NCBI RefSeq assembly: GCF_028610625.1
Contig: NZ_JAQQWU010000003.1
Coordinates: 62,001 to 126,000, forward strand
Source of the DNA: Guptibacillus spartinae
GTDB taxonomy: Bacteria; Bacillota; Bacilli; Bacillales; Guptibacillaceae
Direction: 5' to 3'
Length of the DNA: 64,000 bases
Below are positions 41,214 through 48,881 of the stretch, in pieces. Positions within the stretch are counted from its first letter, which is position 1. Each line of letters opens with the position of its first letter. The notes below the pieces were generated by a model. The model made no database searches. It saw nothing but the letters and a program-made list of their open reading frames with translations, and had not been told where the DNA came from. Made by a program: the position numbers and the translations under genes.

Positions 41214-41231
41214 AGTGACAGGCACCACCCG
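41214..41231 (+). repeat. Dispersed palindromic element, copy 12 (loop-inverted, degenerate right end)
   Basis: AGTG-ACAGG-CACC-ACCCG, with the TGTCGA box absent at the expected 15-nt distance; instead the sequence repeats CCACCCGAAT. It is the only copy found downstream of a terminator rather than before one, and the last copy in the window. Confidence 0.75.
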
Positions 41232-41337
41232 AATACCACCCGAATCACGCTACCCCTTTCTCCTGCCTCTTGTGCTCAATCTATCTCATCGTTAGAATAA
41301 TAGTAAGACAATTCAGTCAGGAAGTGTAAGCGAATAC

Positions 41338-42945
41338 ATGAATAGGATGAAATCTCTCTCTCTGCAGACAAAATTATCATTAATGATCCTTGCTTTATTA
41401 TTTACAGTATTGCTTCTTCTTGGGTTGATTTTCACTCATTTATATTCGACCAGTATTGAAGAACAAATGGGGGAGAGAGCGCTTAATGTTGCTCAGTCCG
41501 TAGCGACCATGCCATCTGTTCTCGATGGGATGAAGTTGGAAAATCCTTCTGAAGCGATCCAACCCATTGCAGAAGAGCTTCGGTCCAAAACTGGCGCGGA
41601 ATTTATTGTAGTTGGTGATCAGGAAGGGATTCGCGTGGCACATCCTTTGGCTGATCGCATTGGCAAACATATGGTGGGTGGCGATAGTCAGCGTGCTCTC
41701 GAGAAAGGGGAATCCTACGTATCGAAGGCGGAAGGTTCTCTTGGCTCATCCCTGCGAGGGAAAGCGCCGATTCTTAATAATGGGGAAATTATCGGTATTG
41801 TTTCCGTTGGATTCTTAACGGAAGATATTGAACAGAAAGTGGATCAGTATGAATTAAAGGTTATGAGTTTAATAGGAACCATCTTATTACTCGGTTTAGC
41901 TGGTGGTTTTTTCATTGCGAAGAATGTGAAAAGGTCTATTTTTGGGCTCGAACCATCTGAAATTGGAGCAATGTTTCTAGAGCGAAATACCATTCTCCAA
42001 ACGATTAGAGAAGGGATTATCGCCGTTGATGCAAAGGGAGTCGTTACGCTTGCGAACCAAGAAGCTCATCGGATGCTTGATCGTCCTGAAGATGAGGTTC
42101 TAGAAGGAAAAGATATATTGACGATTCTACCGAATACAAGGATGCCAGAAGTATTACGTTCCGGAGAGGCAGAGTATGATCAGGAGATTGCCATCGGTCA
42201 TAATCATGTCATTGTGAACCGCATCCCAATTATTCAAAAGGAGAAAATTACAGGAGCTGTTTCAAGTTTTAGAAGGAAAACAGAGATTGAAGCGTTATCT
42301 CGAGAGCTGTCACAAGTGCAAAGCTATGCCAGTGTTCTTCGCTCACAGACTCATGAATATGCCAACAAGCTGTATACGATCCTGGGTTTAATTCAGTTAG
42401 GTGCCCATGAGGAGGCAATTGAATTAATACATAAGGAAGCGATCGGTTACCAGGAGGTTGTCCAGCTTTTGGTGAAGGCTGTGCCAAATCCGATTATTTC
42501 AGCTCTGCTTTTAGGTAAGTATAATCGTGCGCATGAGCTCCATATTCAATTTTCAATTGATGAAGAAAGTAATCTGAGTGATTTTCCTGAGCGGTTAGAG
42601 CCAGAGAAAGTCGTTACGATTATTGGGAATTTAATTGATAATGCGATGGATGCTGTTCTTACGAATAGAGAAGGGGAGCGGCTAGTTCATTTGTTTATGA
42701 CGGATATTGGAAGAGATTTGATTTTTGAAATAGAAGACTCTGGAAATGGGGTGGCGGAAGAGGAGATGGCTCGAATTTTTGATAGAGGGTTTAGTGGGAA
42801 AGAGGGAGAAGACCGAGGGATCGGCCTTTCTCTTGTGAAAAATGCACTTGATTATCTTGGGGGGTATGTCACCATCTCAACAAGCCGTTATGGCGGAGCT
42901 GCGTTTACAGTGGTGATTCCTAAGGAGGAACAAACAAATGTCTGA
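41338..42945 (+). CDS. Sensor histidine kinase, CitA/DcuS family
   Basis: 535 residues: membrane span about 13-35, an extracytoplasmic sensor domain (PAS/sCache type) to about 175, a second span (LIGTILLLGLAGGFFIA), a cytoplasmic PAS (about 215-300: VDAKGVVTLANQEAHRMLDRPEDEV), a phospho-acceptor helix SQTHEYANKLYTILGLIQ with the H-box histidine, and the HATPase domain (NLIDNAMDA, EDSGNGVAEEEM, GEDRGIGLSLVKN). This family senses citrate, malate, fumarate or similar acids. Its partner regulator overlaps it by 8 nt, and a tricarboxylate transporter lies convergent, so a carboxylate signal is likely. Confidence 0.88.
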   Translation: MNRMKSLSLQTKLSLMILALLFTVLLLLGLIFTHLYSTSIEEQMGERALNVAQSVATMPSVLDGMKLENPSEAIQPIAEELRSKTGAEFIVVGDQEGIRVAHPLADRIGKHMVGGDSQRALEKGESYVSKAEGSLGSSLRGKAPILNNGEIIGIVSVGFLTEDIEQKVDQYELKVMSLIGTILLLGLAGGFFIAKNVKRSIFGLEPSEIGAMFLERNTILQTIREGIIAVDAKGVVTLANQEAHRMLDRPEDEVLEGKDILTILPNTRMPEVLRSGEAEYDQEIAIGHNHVIVNRIPIIQKEKITGAVSSFRRKTEIEALSRELSQVQSYASVLRSQTHEYANKLYTILGLIQLGAHEEAIELIHKEAIGYQEVVQLLVKAVPNPIISALLLGKYNRAHELHIQFSIDEESNLSDFPERLEPEKVVTIIGNLIDNAMDAVLTNREGERLVHLFMTDIGRDLIFEIEDSGNGVAEEEMARIFDRGFSGKEGEDRGIGLSLVKNALDYLGGYVTISTSRYGGAAFTVVIPKEEQTNV

Positions 42946-43636
42946 GATCGAAGTGTTAATTGTAGAAGATGATTCACGCATTGCTAAAATTAATCAAAAG
43001 TTTACGGAGAACGTTCCTGGTTATACCGTTATCGGCGTTTCTTCAAGTATAAAAGAAGGTAAGGAATTACTTGAAATCGTTGAGCCAGACCTTGTTTTGC
43101 TCGATATCTTTTTTCCTGAGGAGAGCGGGCTCGGTTTACTCTGGCATATACGGGAACATTATAAACAAACGGATGTCATGATGATCACAGCTGCAAAAGA
43201 AATTGATGCGGTGCAAGAAGCACTAAGGGGAGGCGCGATTGATTACATCATTAAGCCTGTTATCTTTGAGCGCTTTAAGCAAACGCTTGAGAAATTCAAG
43301 CAGACGAGGGGACAAATGAATCGTCAAAAAGTGGTGAGTCAGGAAGAAGTCGATCATTTATTTACAAGACAGGCAACCACGGGTATGGCTACTTCTCAAG
43401 CAGTACCAAAAGGGATTGATCCTTTAACTTTATCTAAGCTGAAAGAAGTCCTCGTGCGACATGCGCCTCAAGGCATGACAGCTGAGGAAGTTGGAAGTGA
43501 AATGGGGTGCAGTCGAACTACAGCGAGACGCTACTTGGAATATATGGTTTCGCTCGGTAGGGTTCATGCTGATCTTTCCTATGGAACAGTAGGTCGTCCT
43601 GAAAGACGCTATCATTCAAGAAAGAGTGTTATGTGA
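42938..43636 (+). CDS. Response regulator, CitB/DcuR family
   Basis: 232 residues: receiver domain (IVEDDSRIAKIN, phospho-acceptor Asp in LVLLDIFFPEESG, YIIKPV) and a C-terminal HTH (about 170-225: GMTAEEVGSEMGCSRTTARRYLEYMVSLGRV). AAGGAGG lies within the kinase gene end, so the two are coupled. It most likely activates tctCBA on the opposite strand in response to the kinase. A 21-bp-stem terminator follows. Confidence 0.88.
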   Translation: MSEIEVLIVEDDSRIAKINQKFTENVPGYTVIGVSSSIKEGKELLEIVEPDLVLLDIFFPEESGLGLLWHIREHYKQTDVMMITAAKEIDAVQEALRGGAIDYIIKPVIFERFKQTLEKFKQTRGQMNRQKVVSQEEVDHLFTRQATTGMATSQAVPKGIDPLTLSKLKEVLVRHAPQGMTAEEVGSEMGCSRTTARRYLEYMVSLGRVHADLSYGTVGRPERRYHSRKSVM

Positions 43637-43684
43637 AAAGAGCCGCTGGAAGTAGAGTTTTGACTCTACTTCCAGCGGCTCTTT
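43637..43684. terminator. Very strong bidirectional terminator
   Basis: A perfect 21-bp stem (AAAGAGCCGCTGGAAGTAGAG and its complement) around a 6-nt loop between the response regulator and tctA. Confidence 0.92.
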
Positions 43685-43687
43685 CGA

Positions 43688-45205
43688 TTAAGATGCTAAA
43701 TGTTCCTTTTCTTCCTCTGTTGGCTTTTTGCTGAACTTGCTTTTTATAACAGGTAAGGTAAGAGAAAGGAGTGAGAGGATAAGCAGAACGATCGTAACTT
43801 TACTATCAAGAAACGTCATATAGTTGCCATTTGATATTGTGAGCGCCTGCCTAAAGGATTGCTCCATCATGCCTCCTAGAATAAAAGCAAGAATAAGCGG
43901 GGCTGCTGGAAAATTAAGCAGTCTCATAATAAAGCCGATTATTCCAAATGCTAGTAAGAGATAAAGATCGAACGTGCTAAAACTAACTCCGTAAACGCCG
44001 ATCATGCAGAAGATAATAACGAGCGAGATTAATAGCGCCTTAGGAATATAAAGGATTCTCGCGATAAAAGGAATAAGCGGTAAATTCAAAACTAATAAGA
44101 AAAGATTGCCGAGATACATACTGGCGATCACTCCCCAAAACACGTCGGGATGATCGGTCAGCATCAATGGGCCTGGCTGCACACCGACGACAAGAAGTGC
44201 ACCAAGTAGAACAGCAGTTGTGCCTGAACCTGGAATCCCAAGTGTTAATAGCGGAACGAAAGCGCCACTCGTCGCGGCATTGTTTGATGTTTCTGGCGCG
44301 GCAAGTCCTTTAAGATTTCCCTTTCCAAAGGAGGAAGGGTCCTTCGAGATTTTCTTCTCAGTGATATAGGACATAAAGGAAGCAATCGTAGCACCTGCGC
44401 CAGGAAGAACACCAAGAATAAAGCCGAGAACGGAATGGCGCGCAATCGGTCCTGAGATTTCCTTTGCCTCTTTTTTCGTGATTTTCAAAGAGCCAACATT
44501 TGTGTTTCCGTTCATCATTTTTGATTTTCGAGAGAGGATTAACGAGCAGACTTCTGCTAGCGCAAAAAGCCCAAGAGCGATGATTAAAAAGTCGATTCCT
44601 TCAAGAAGGTTTGGGTTTCCGAACGTAAAACGCTGTGTTCCTGTTTGCTGGTCAACGCCGATTGTCGCGATGATCAAACCGATCGTAGCAGAAATTAAAG
44701 CTTTCACGGTTGAGCCTTCAGATAAGCTTGCAATGGCCGTTAATCCAAGAAGCATAAGGGCAAAATATTCAGTCGGTCCGAATGAAACCGCAAAGCTAGC
44801 CATTAGAGGAGCAACTAACATGAGAGCAACGACGCTCACGGTTCCGCCTGCGAAGGAAGAAATTGCGGCTATGGCTAGTGCTTTCCCGGCATATCCCTGT
44901 TTCGCAAGCGGATAGCCATCAAAGGAGGTTGCCACGGTTCCAGATATTCCTGGAGCATTCAATAGAATCGATGACGTCGATCCTCCAAAGACGGCACCAT
45001 AATAAACACCTGCCATTAGAATAAGGGCAGAAGCGGGGTCCATCCCATAGCTTAAAGGGATCATGATCGCGATAGCTGATATAGGACCGAGTCCCGGCAG
45101 CATCCCGATCAAAGTTCCAGCTAATACGCCAATGAAAACGAATAGGATATTTTGAAAAGTGAGGACGACTTGAAAGCCGTAAAGCATATTCGAAATTGTA
45201 TCCAT
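43688..45205 (-). CDS. tctA: Tripartite tricarboxylate transporter, large membrane subunit
   Basis: 505 residues, about twelve spans. Family marks: GVLAGTLIGMLPGLGPISAIAIMIPLSYGMDPASALILMAG, GGSTSSILLNAPGISGTVATSFDGYPLAKQG and its second-half repeat PLLTLGIPGSGTTAVLLGALLVVGVQPGP. It forms the transport channel with TctB and takes substrate from TctC. It ends the tctCBA operon; GGAGG precedes its start. Confidence 0.9.
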   Translation of the reverse strand: MDTISNMLYGFQVVLTFQNILFVFIGVLAGTLIGMLPGLGPISAIAIMIPLSYGMDPASALILMAGVYYGAVFGGSTSSILLNAPGISGTVATSFDGYPLAKQGYAGKALAIAAISSFAGGTVSVVALMLVAPLMASFAVSFGPTEYFALMLLGLTAIASLSEGSTVKALISATIGLIIATIGVDQQTGTQRFTFGNPNLLEGIDFLIIALGLFALAEVCSLILSRKSKMMNGNTNVGSLKITKKEAKEISGPIARHSVLGFILGVLPGAGATIASFMSYITEKKISKDPSSFGKGNLKGLAAPETSNNAATSGAFVPLLTLGIPGSGTTAVLLGALLVVGVQPGPLMLTDHPDVFWGVIASMYLGNLFLLVLNLPLIPFIARILYIPKALLISLVIIFCMIGVYGVSFSTFDLYLLLAFGIIGFIMRLLNFPAAPLILAFILGGMMEQSFRQALTISNGNYMTFLDSKVTIVLLILSLLSLTLPVIKSKFSKKPTEEEKEHLAS

Positions 45206-45220
45206 GATTTTTCCTCCTTT

Positions 45221-45670
45221 CTAAAAGGGAAGTATGCCCTGCGGTAAGTAGATTTGAAGTAGGTAGTTAAAAGAAAAATAAAGAACAAGGGTAAAGCCGA
45301 TTGAAACAGCAGATAAGGTTTTCCATTTTGTATAACCTAGCATCCGTGACGTAAAGAGTAGAAAAAGAATGGTTACAACGACAAATCCTAAAAGTTCAAA
45401 TAATAGAATATAGACGAAAATCAGACCTGCAACCGCAAGCAACATGAGTACTTCATCTTTCTTAAGATCACTTTTCTTCCGATCTTCTGTAGGATTTTGG
45501 ATAAAAAGTAAGATCGAGAGGGCAGCAAGCAAAAATCCTAGCCCTTTCGGTAATGCGTCAGCATCTACGATCGAGTATGGGAAAGTTGGGATCTGAAAGC
45601 TCAGAACGAGATATAAAATTGAAATAAGTAATAGAACAATGGCTACTTTCCGTTCAACACTTCCTATCAT
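45221..45670 (-). CDS. tctB: Tripartite tricarboxylate transporter, small membrane subunit
   Basis: 149 residues with four hydrophobic spans, 15 nt before tctA, in the place and size of TctB. Sequence conservation in the family is low, so the call rests on topology and context. Confidence 0.82.
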   Translation of the reverse strand: MIGSVERKVAIVLLLISILYLVLSFQIPTFPYSIVDADALPKGLGFLLAALSILLFIQNPTEDRKKSDLKKDEVLMLLAVAGLIFVYILLFELLGFVVVTILFLLFTSRMLGYTKWKTLSAVSIGFTLVLYFSFNYLLQIYLPQGILPF

Positions 45671-45742
45671 GACAACACACCTGCCTTTTATTAGATACGA
45701 AAGATGAAAGGCCAGCCTGTGACTGACCTTTCGCTATCCTTT

Positions 45743-46759
45743 TTATTTTGCTAAGCCGACTTCTTTCAATAGTTCTTCCATTGTTTTGTATTCTTGATCA
45801 AGAAAATCTTTGAATTGATCACCAGACATAAAGTTATCATTCCAACCAAAGTTATCGCGCTGCGTTTTCCATTCCTCAGTTTCCATCATGTCTTTCACTG
45901 CTTGCTCATAAAATTTAGCTGCCGCAGGGTCCATATCTTTTGGTCCCATAATGCCTCTCCAGACGACAAATTCATCATCAATTCCTTGTTCCTTTAGCGT
46001 CGGAAACTCGGATACTGTTTCCCCTTCAAGAGGCTCAGGAGATGTAATGGCAAGAACTTTTACCTTACCAGCACGTGCTTGTTCAGTTGCTTCCGCAAGG
46101 CCAGTTGAATAGACATCGACTTTATTGCCAAGCAGCATGCTCATACCGCTTCCATCTTGCGCAGAAACGTATTTCAGTTGCTTAATATCAACGCCAGCAG
46201 CTTTTACTGCTTTCACAAAAGCCATATGATCCATGCTTCCAGGAGCAGAGTCTCCAACAACTGAGACCGCTTTTGGATCTTCTTTTAGCGCTTCAACAAG
46301 ATCATTCATGTTGTCGTAGGGCGAATTGGCTGGAACAACAAATGCAGAGTAATCAGCGATGACACCTGCGATTGGTGTAAAATCATTATGAGCAAGTTTT
46401 GATTGCCCATTTAAAGGAACAAACAAGATTGGAGGCGAGGTAACGAAAAGAGTGTGATTGCCGCCTTTTTTGTTTACATACGACCAACCAACGGCACCGC
46501 CTCCACCAGGTTTGTTAGCGACAGCCATTCGCTTGTCAATAATGTTTTCTTTCTCCATCACTTTTGAGATCGTTCTTGCGGTTGTATCCCATCCGCCGCC
46601 GGCTCCTGCTGGTGCAATCATTTCAATCGGTTTATCAGGACTCCATTCTCCGCTTCCTTCTGCCGAACTTTCCACAGAACTTTCATTACTTCCACATGCG
46701 CTTAAAAGTAAGGCACTACCCAACAGTAAAGACATCACCATGTTCTTCTTTCTCATCAC
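45743..46759 (-). CDS. tctC: Tripartite tricarboxylate transporter, solute-binding lipoprotein
   Basis: 338 residues. A lipoprotein signal (MVMSLLLGSALLLSACGS, lipobox LSAC) is followed by the TctC/Bug fold: PIEMIAPAGAGGGWDTTARTISKVME, VANKPGGGGAVGW, VVGDSAPGSMDHMAFVK and RGIMGPKDM. It binds citrate or another carboxylate outside the membrane. GTG 46759 or ATG 46756 may be used; AAAGGGG lies upstream. A full-match cre site lies 22 nt upstream, suggesting catabolite repression together with control by the convergent two-component system. Confidence 0.9.
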   Translation of the reverse strand: MMRKKNMVMSLLLGSALLLSACGSNESSVESSAEGSGEWSPDKPIEMIAPAGAGGGWDTTARTISKVMEKENIIDKRMAVANKPGGGGAVGWSYVNKKGGNHTLFVTSPPILFVPLNGQSKLAHNDFTPIAGVIADYSAFVVPANSPYDNMNDLVEALKEDPKAVSVVGDSAPGSMDHMAFVKAVKAAGVDIKQLKYVSAQDGSGMSMLLGNKVDVYSTGLAEATEQARAGKVKVLAITSPEPLEGETVSEFPTLKEQGIDDEFVVWRGIMGPKDMDPAAAKFYEQAVKDMMETEEWKTQRDNFGWNDNFMSGDQFKDFLDQEYKTMEELLKEVGLAK

Positions 46760-46780
46760 CTGTAAAACCCCTTTCGTTTA

Positions 46781-46794
46781 TGTAATCGCTTTCA
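46781..46794. promoter_or_regulatory. cre site upstream of tctC
   Basis: TGTAATCGCTTTCA fits the 14-nt consensus TGWNANCGNTNWCA at every position. It would place CcpA at or just after the tctC start site. Confidence 0.75.
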
Positions 46795-46902
46795 ATTCGA
46801 TAAACACACTATATCTAATGAAGTAAGGAAGCGTAAGAAAACGGAAATAAGGAAGGTTAGTTTCTTTTTGTGTATTTTGTTCATAAAGTTCACAGAGACC
46901 TC

Positions 46903-46921
46903 TTAAACAAACGTTTATTTA
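46903..46921. repeat. 19-nt near-palindrome shared with 27369-27387
   Basis: TTAAACAAACGTTTATTTA, the same as at 27369. It sits in the 418-nt gap between divergent tctC and amiE. That gap otherwise holds the cre site, a 10-bp palindrome AGAATATTCT near 47100 and no supported gene. Confidence 0.6.
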
Positions 46922-47177
46922 ATGGTAAAAGCCTCATTTCTGAAATAAAGCTACATGCTTAATAAGATCAAGATGTTGTATTATTTCAAATTCCTTCTAA
47001 TGACATAGGTATATTGCTATACAAATCGGGCAAAATTTCCTCTACTCATGACTTAAGTGGTATAGACGACTATAAAGGAAGAGGTTACGATTTGAATAGA
47101 ATATTCTGAATGTTAATTCATTTAGAGAGGGAGGAGTCATTCATTTAGCTGCAATCATTAAAAAAGAGGAGGGCACT

Positions 47178-48857
47178 ATGAAAAGAAAAACGCTGTCACT
47201 GCTTCTAACTACGGCACTTGGAACGTCACTTTTAGCTCCTGGATCAGGATTAGCTGCACCAGGTCCGACAATCGAAAAAGAAGGAAAGATTAACATGCAT
47301 CAATCGAGAAAAGCTCACCCAAGGTTTTCCTGGGATAACCCTGGACCAACTTCTCCCGTTCTTCACCCTGGCTCAATTAAAGGAGCTGGCATGCGAGCAG
47401 AACCGCTTCACGAAATCGATGGTTTGCTGGAAAACGCCATTGATGAAAAGGTAATGCCTGGGGCAGTGGCTTTTGTCGCACGAAGAGGACATATCGTAAA
47501 GGAAGAAGCCTACGGTTATGCGGCCCAATACTCAGATGATGAATTTAACGAAATGGACAATCCAATTCCAATGAGCGAGGATACTATTTTTGATCTTGCT
47601 TCAATCAGCAAACTTTTCACTACAACAGCAGCGATGACGCTCTATGAGGATGGGGCTTTTCAACTTGATGACCCTGTCGCGAAGTACATTCCAGAATTTG
47701 CAGCGAACGGAAAAGAGAACGTCACCATCGAACAGCTCATGACACACACATCTGGATTTAAGCCTTGGATTCCGCTCTACACAATCGAAGGTAATCGAGA
47801 AGATCGTCTTCAATATGTTTTCAATTATCCACTTCAAGCAGACCCCGGTACCGAGTATACATACAGCGACCTCAACATGATTACCCTTGGTGCCCTAGTT
47901 GAACGGTGGTCGGGAATGCGTCTCGATGAGTATGTAAAACAGGAAATTACTGAGCCTCTAAAAATGCATGACACGATGTACAATCCACCAGCAGAGTTAA
48001 AAGAAAGAATCGCCGCAACAGAATACCAGCCGTGGACGAACCGTGGGCTTGTCTGGGGAGAAGTTCATGATGAAAGTGCCTGGTCACTCGACGGCGTTGC
48101 TGGTCATGCAGGAGTCTTTTCAACAGCATCGGACCTTGCGAAATTTGCTCATATGTTTTTGATGGAAGGACGTTACGGTGGAACGCGTATTCTTAAACCA
48201 GCGACCGTAAAACTTTTAACTGAAAACCGAATTCCTGAGTTTCCAGGAGATGACCATGGCCTGGGTTGGGAGCTCCAACAGGGTTGGTTCATGGATGCGT
48301 TATCTGAAAGCACGACGCTTGGCCATACCGGGTATACCGGAACGTCAATTGTGGTTAGTCCAACCAATCAAACGATTGCGATTCTCTTAACAAATCGCGT
48401 CCATCCTACTCGGGAGACAGTGTCAACTTCCCCAACGAGAAGGGAATTTGCAAGAAAAGTAGCCGACGCGATTCCAGTTGCGATGGATAAAAAGGCAGAT
48501 CCGTGGTTTGCTGGTTATGGCAATAACGAGTCAAAACACTTAACGGCTGAAGTTGATGTAAAAGAAGCAACGACACTTTCGTTTGATACGTGGTATCAAA
48601 TGGAGGAAGGCTATGATATAGGAACAGTTGAGGTTTCAGAGGATGGCGAGAAGTGGACTGAGGTAGCGTCACTAACTGGGGCGAGTGAAAGTTGGGAAAG
48701 AGAAGAAGTTACAATTCCGGCTGATACAACACAGATTCGATTTACTTATCATACAGACGGATCAACGAATAAGCGCGGATGGTACGTCGATGCAGCTAAG
48801 CTTGATCAAGAAAAAATCACATTCACAAGCAATGAATGGGTGAAGAGAGCTTATTAA
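47178..48857 (+). CDS. amiE: Secreted AmiE-type serine hydrolase (N-acetylmuramyl-L-alanine amidase family) with a C-terminal beta-sandwich
   Basis: 559 residues. A signal peptide (TLSLLLTTALGTSLLAPGSGLA), then a beta-lactamase-fold domain (about 70-440): FDLASISKLFTTT (S-x-x-K), YTYSDLNMITLG (Y-S-D), GVAGHAGVFSTASDLAKF, TLGHTGYTGTS (HTG). The last 95 residues (LSFDTWYQMEEGYDIGTVEVS, then GWYVDAAKL) resemble the accessory beta-sandwich of InhA/bacillopeptidase F-type proteins and are extra compared with a minimal AmiE. With NagZ and NamZ directly downstream it belongs to the extracellular stage of MurNAc salvage, where AmiE removes stem peptides from muropeptides. AGAGGAGGG precedes the ATG. 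Confidence 0.85.
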   Translation: MKRKTLSLLLTTALGTSLLAPGSGLAAPGPTIEKEGKINMHQSRKAHPRFSWDNPGPTSPVLHPGSIKGAGMRAEPLHEIDGLLENAIDEKVMPGAVAFVARRGHIVKEEAYGYAAQYSDDEFNEMDNPIPMSEDTIFDLASISKLFTTTAAMTLYEDGAFQLDDPVAKYIPEFAANGKENVTIEQLMTHTSGFKPWIPLYTIEGNREDRLQYVFNYPLQADPGTEYTYSDLNMITLGALVERWSGMRLDEYVKQEITEPLKMHDTMYNPPAELKERIAATEYQPWTNRGLVWGEVHDESAWSLDGVAGHAGVFSTASDLAKFAHMFLMEGRYGGTRILKPATVKLLTENRIPEFPGDDHGLGWELQQGWFMDALSESTTLGHTGYTGTSIVVSPTNQTIAILLTNRVHPTRETVSTSPTRREFARKVADAIPVAMDKKADPWFAGYGNNESKHLTAEVDVKEATTLSFDTWYQMEEGYDIGTVEVSEDGEKWTEVASLTGASESWEREEVTIPADTTQIRFTYHTDGSTNKRGWYVDAAKLDQEKITFTSNEWVKRAY

Positions 48858-48881
48858 TTTTTAATAAACAGGAGGGGTAAA

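Noticed and set aside
3055-41231. CRISPR array or tandem repeat for the recurring palindrome
   Set aside because: Copies are kilobases apart in different intergenic gaps, with no spacer array and no cas genes.
3055-41231. DNA-uptake sequence or ordinary shared terminator
   Set aside because: The element has a second box at fixed distance and lacks a T tract. The terminators are separate hairpins after it. Uptake motifs of Pasteurella/Neisseria type are not known in Bacillaceae.
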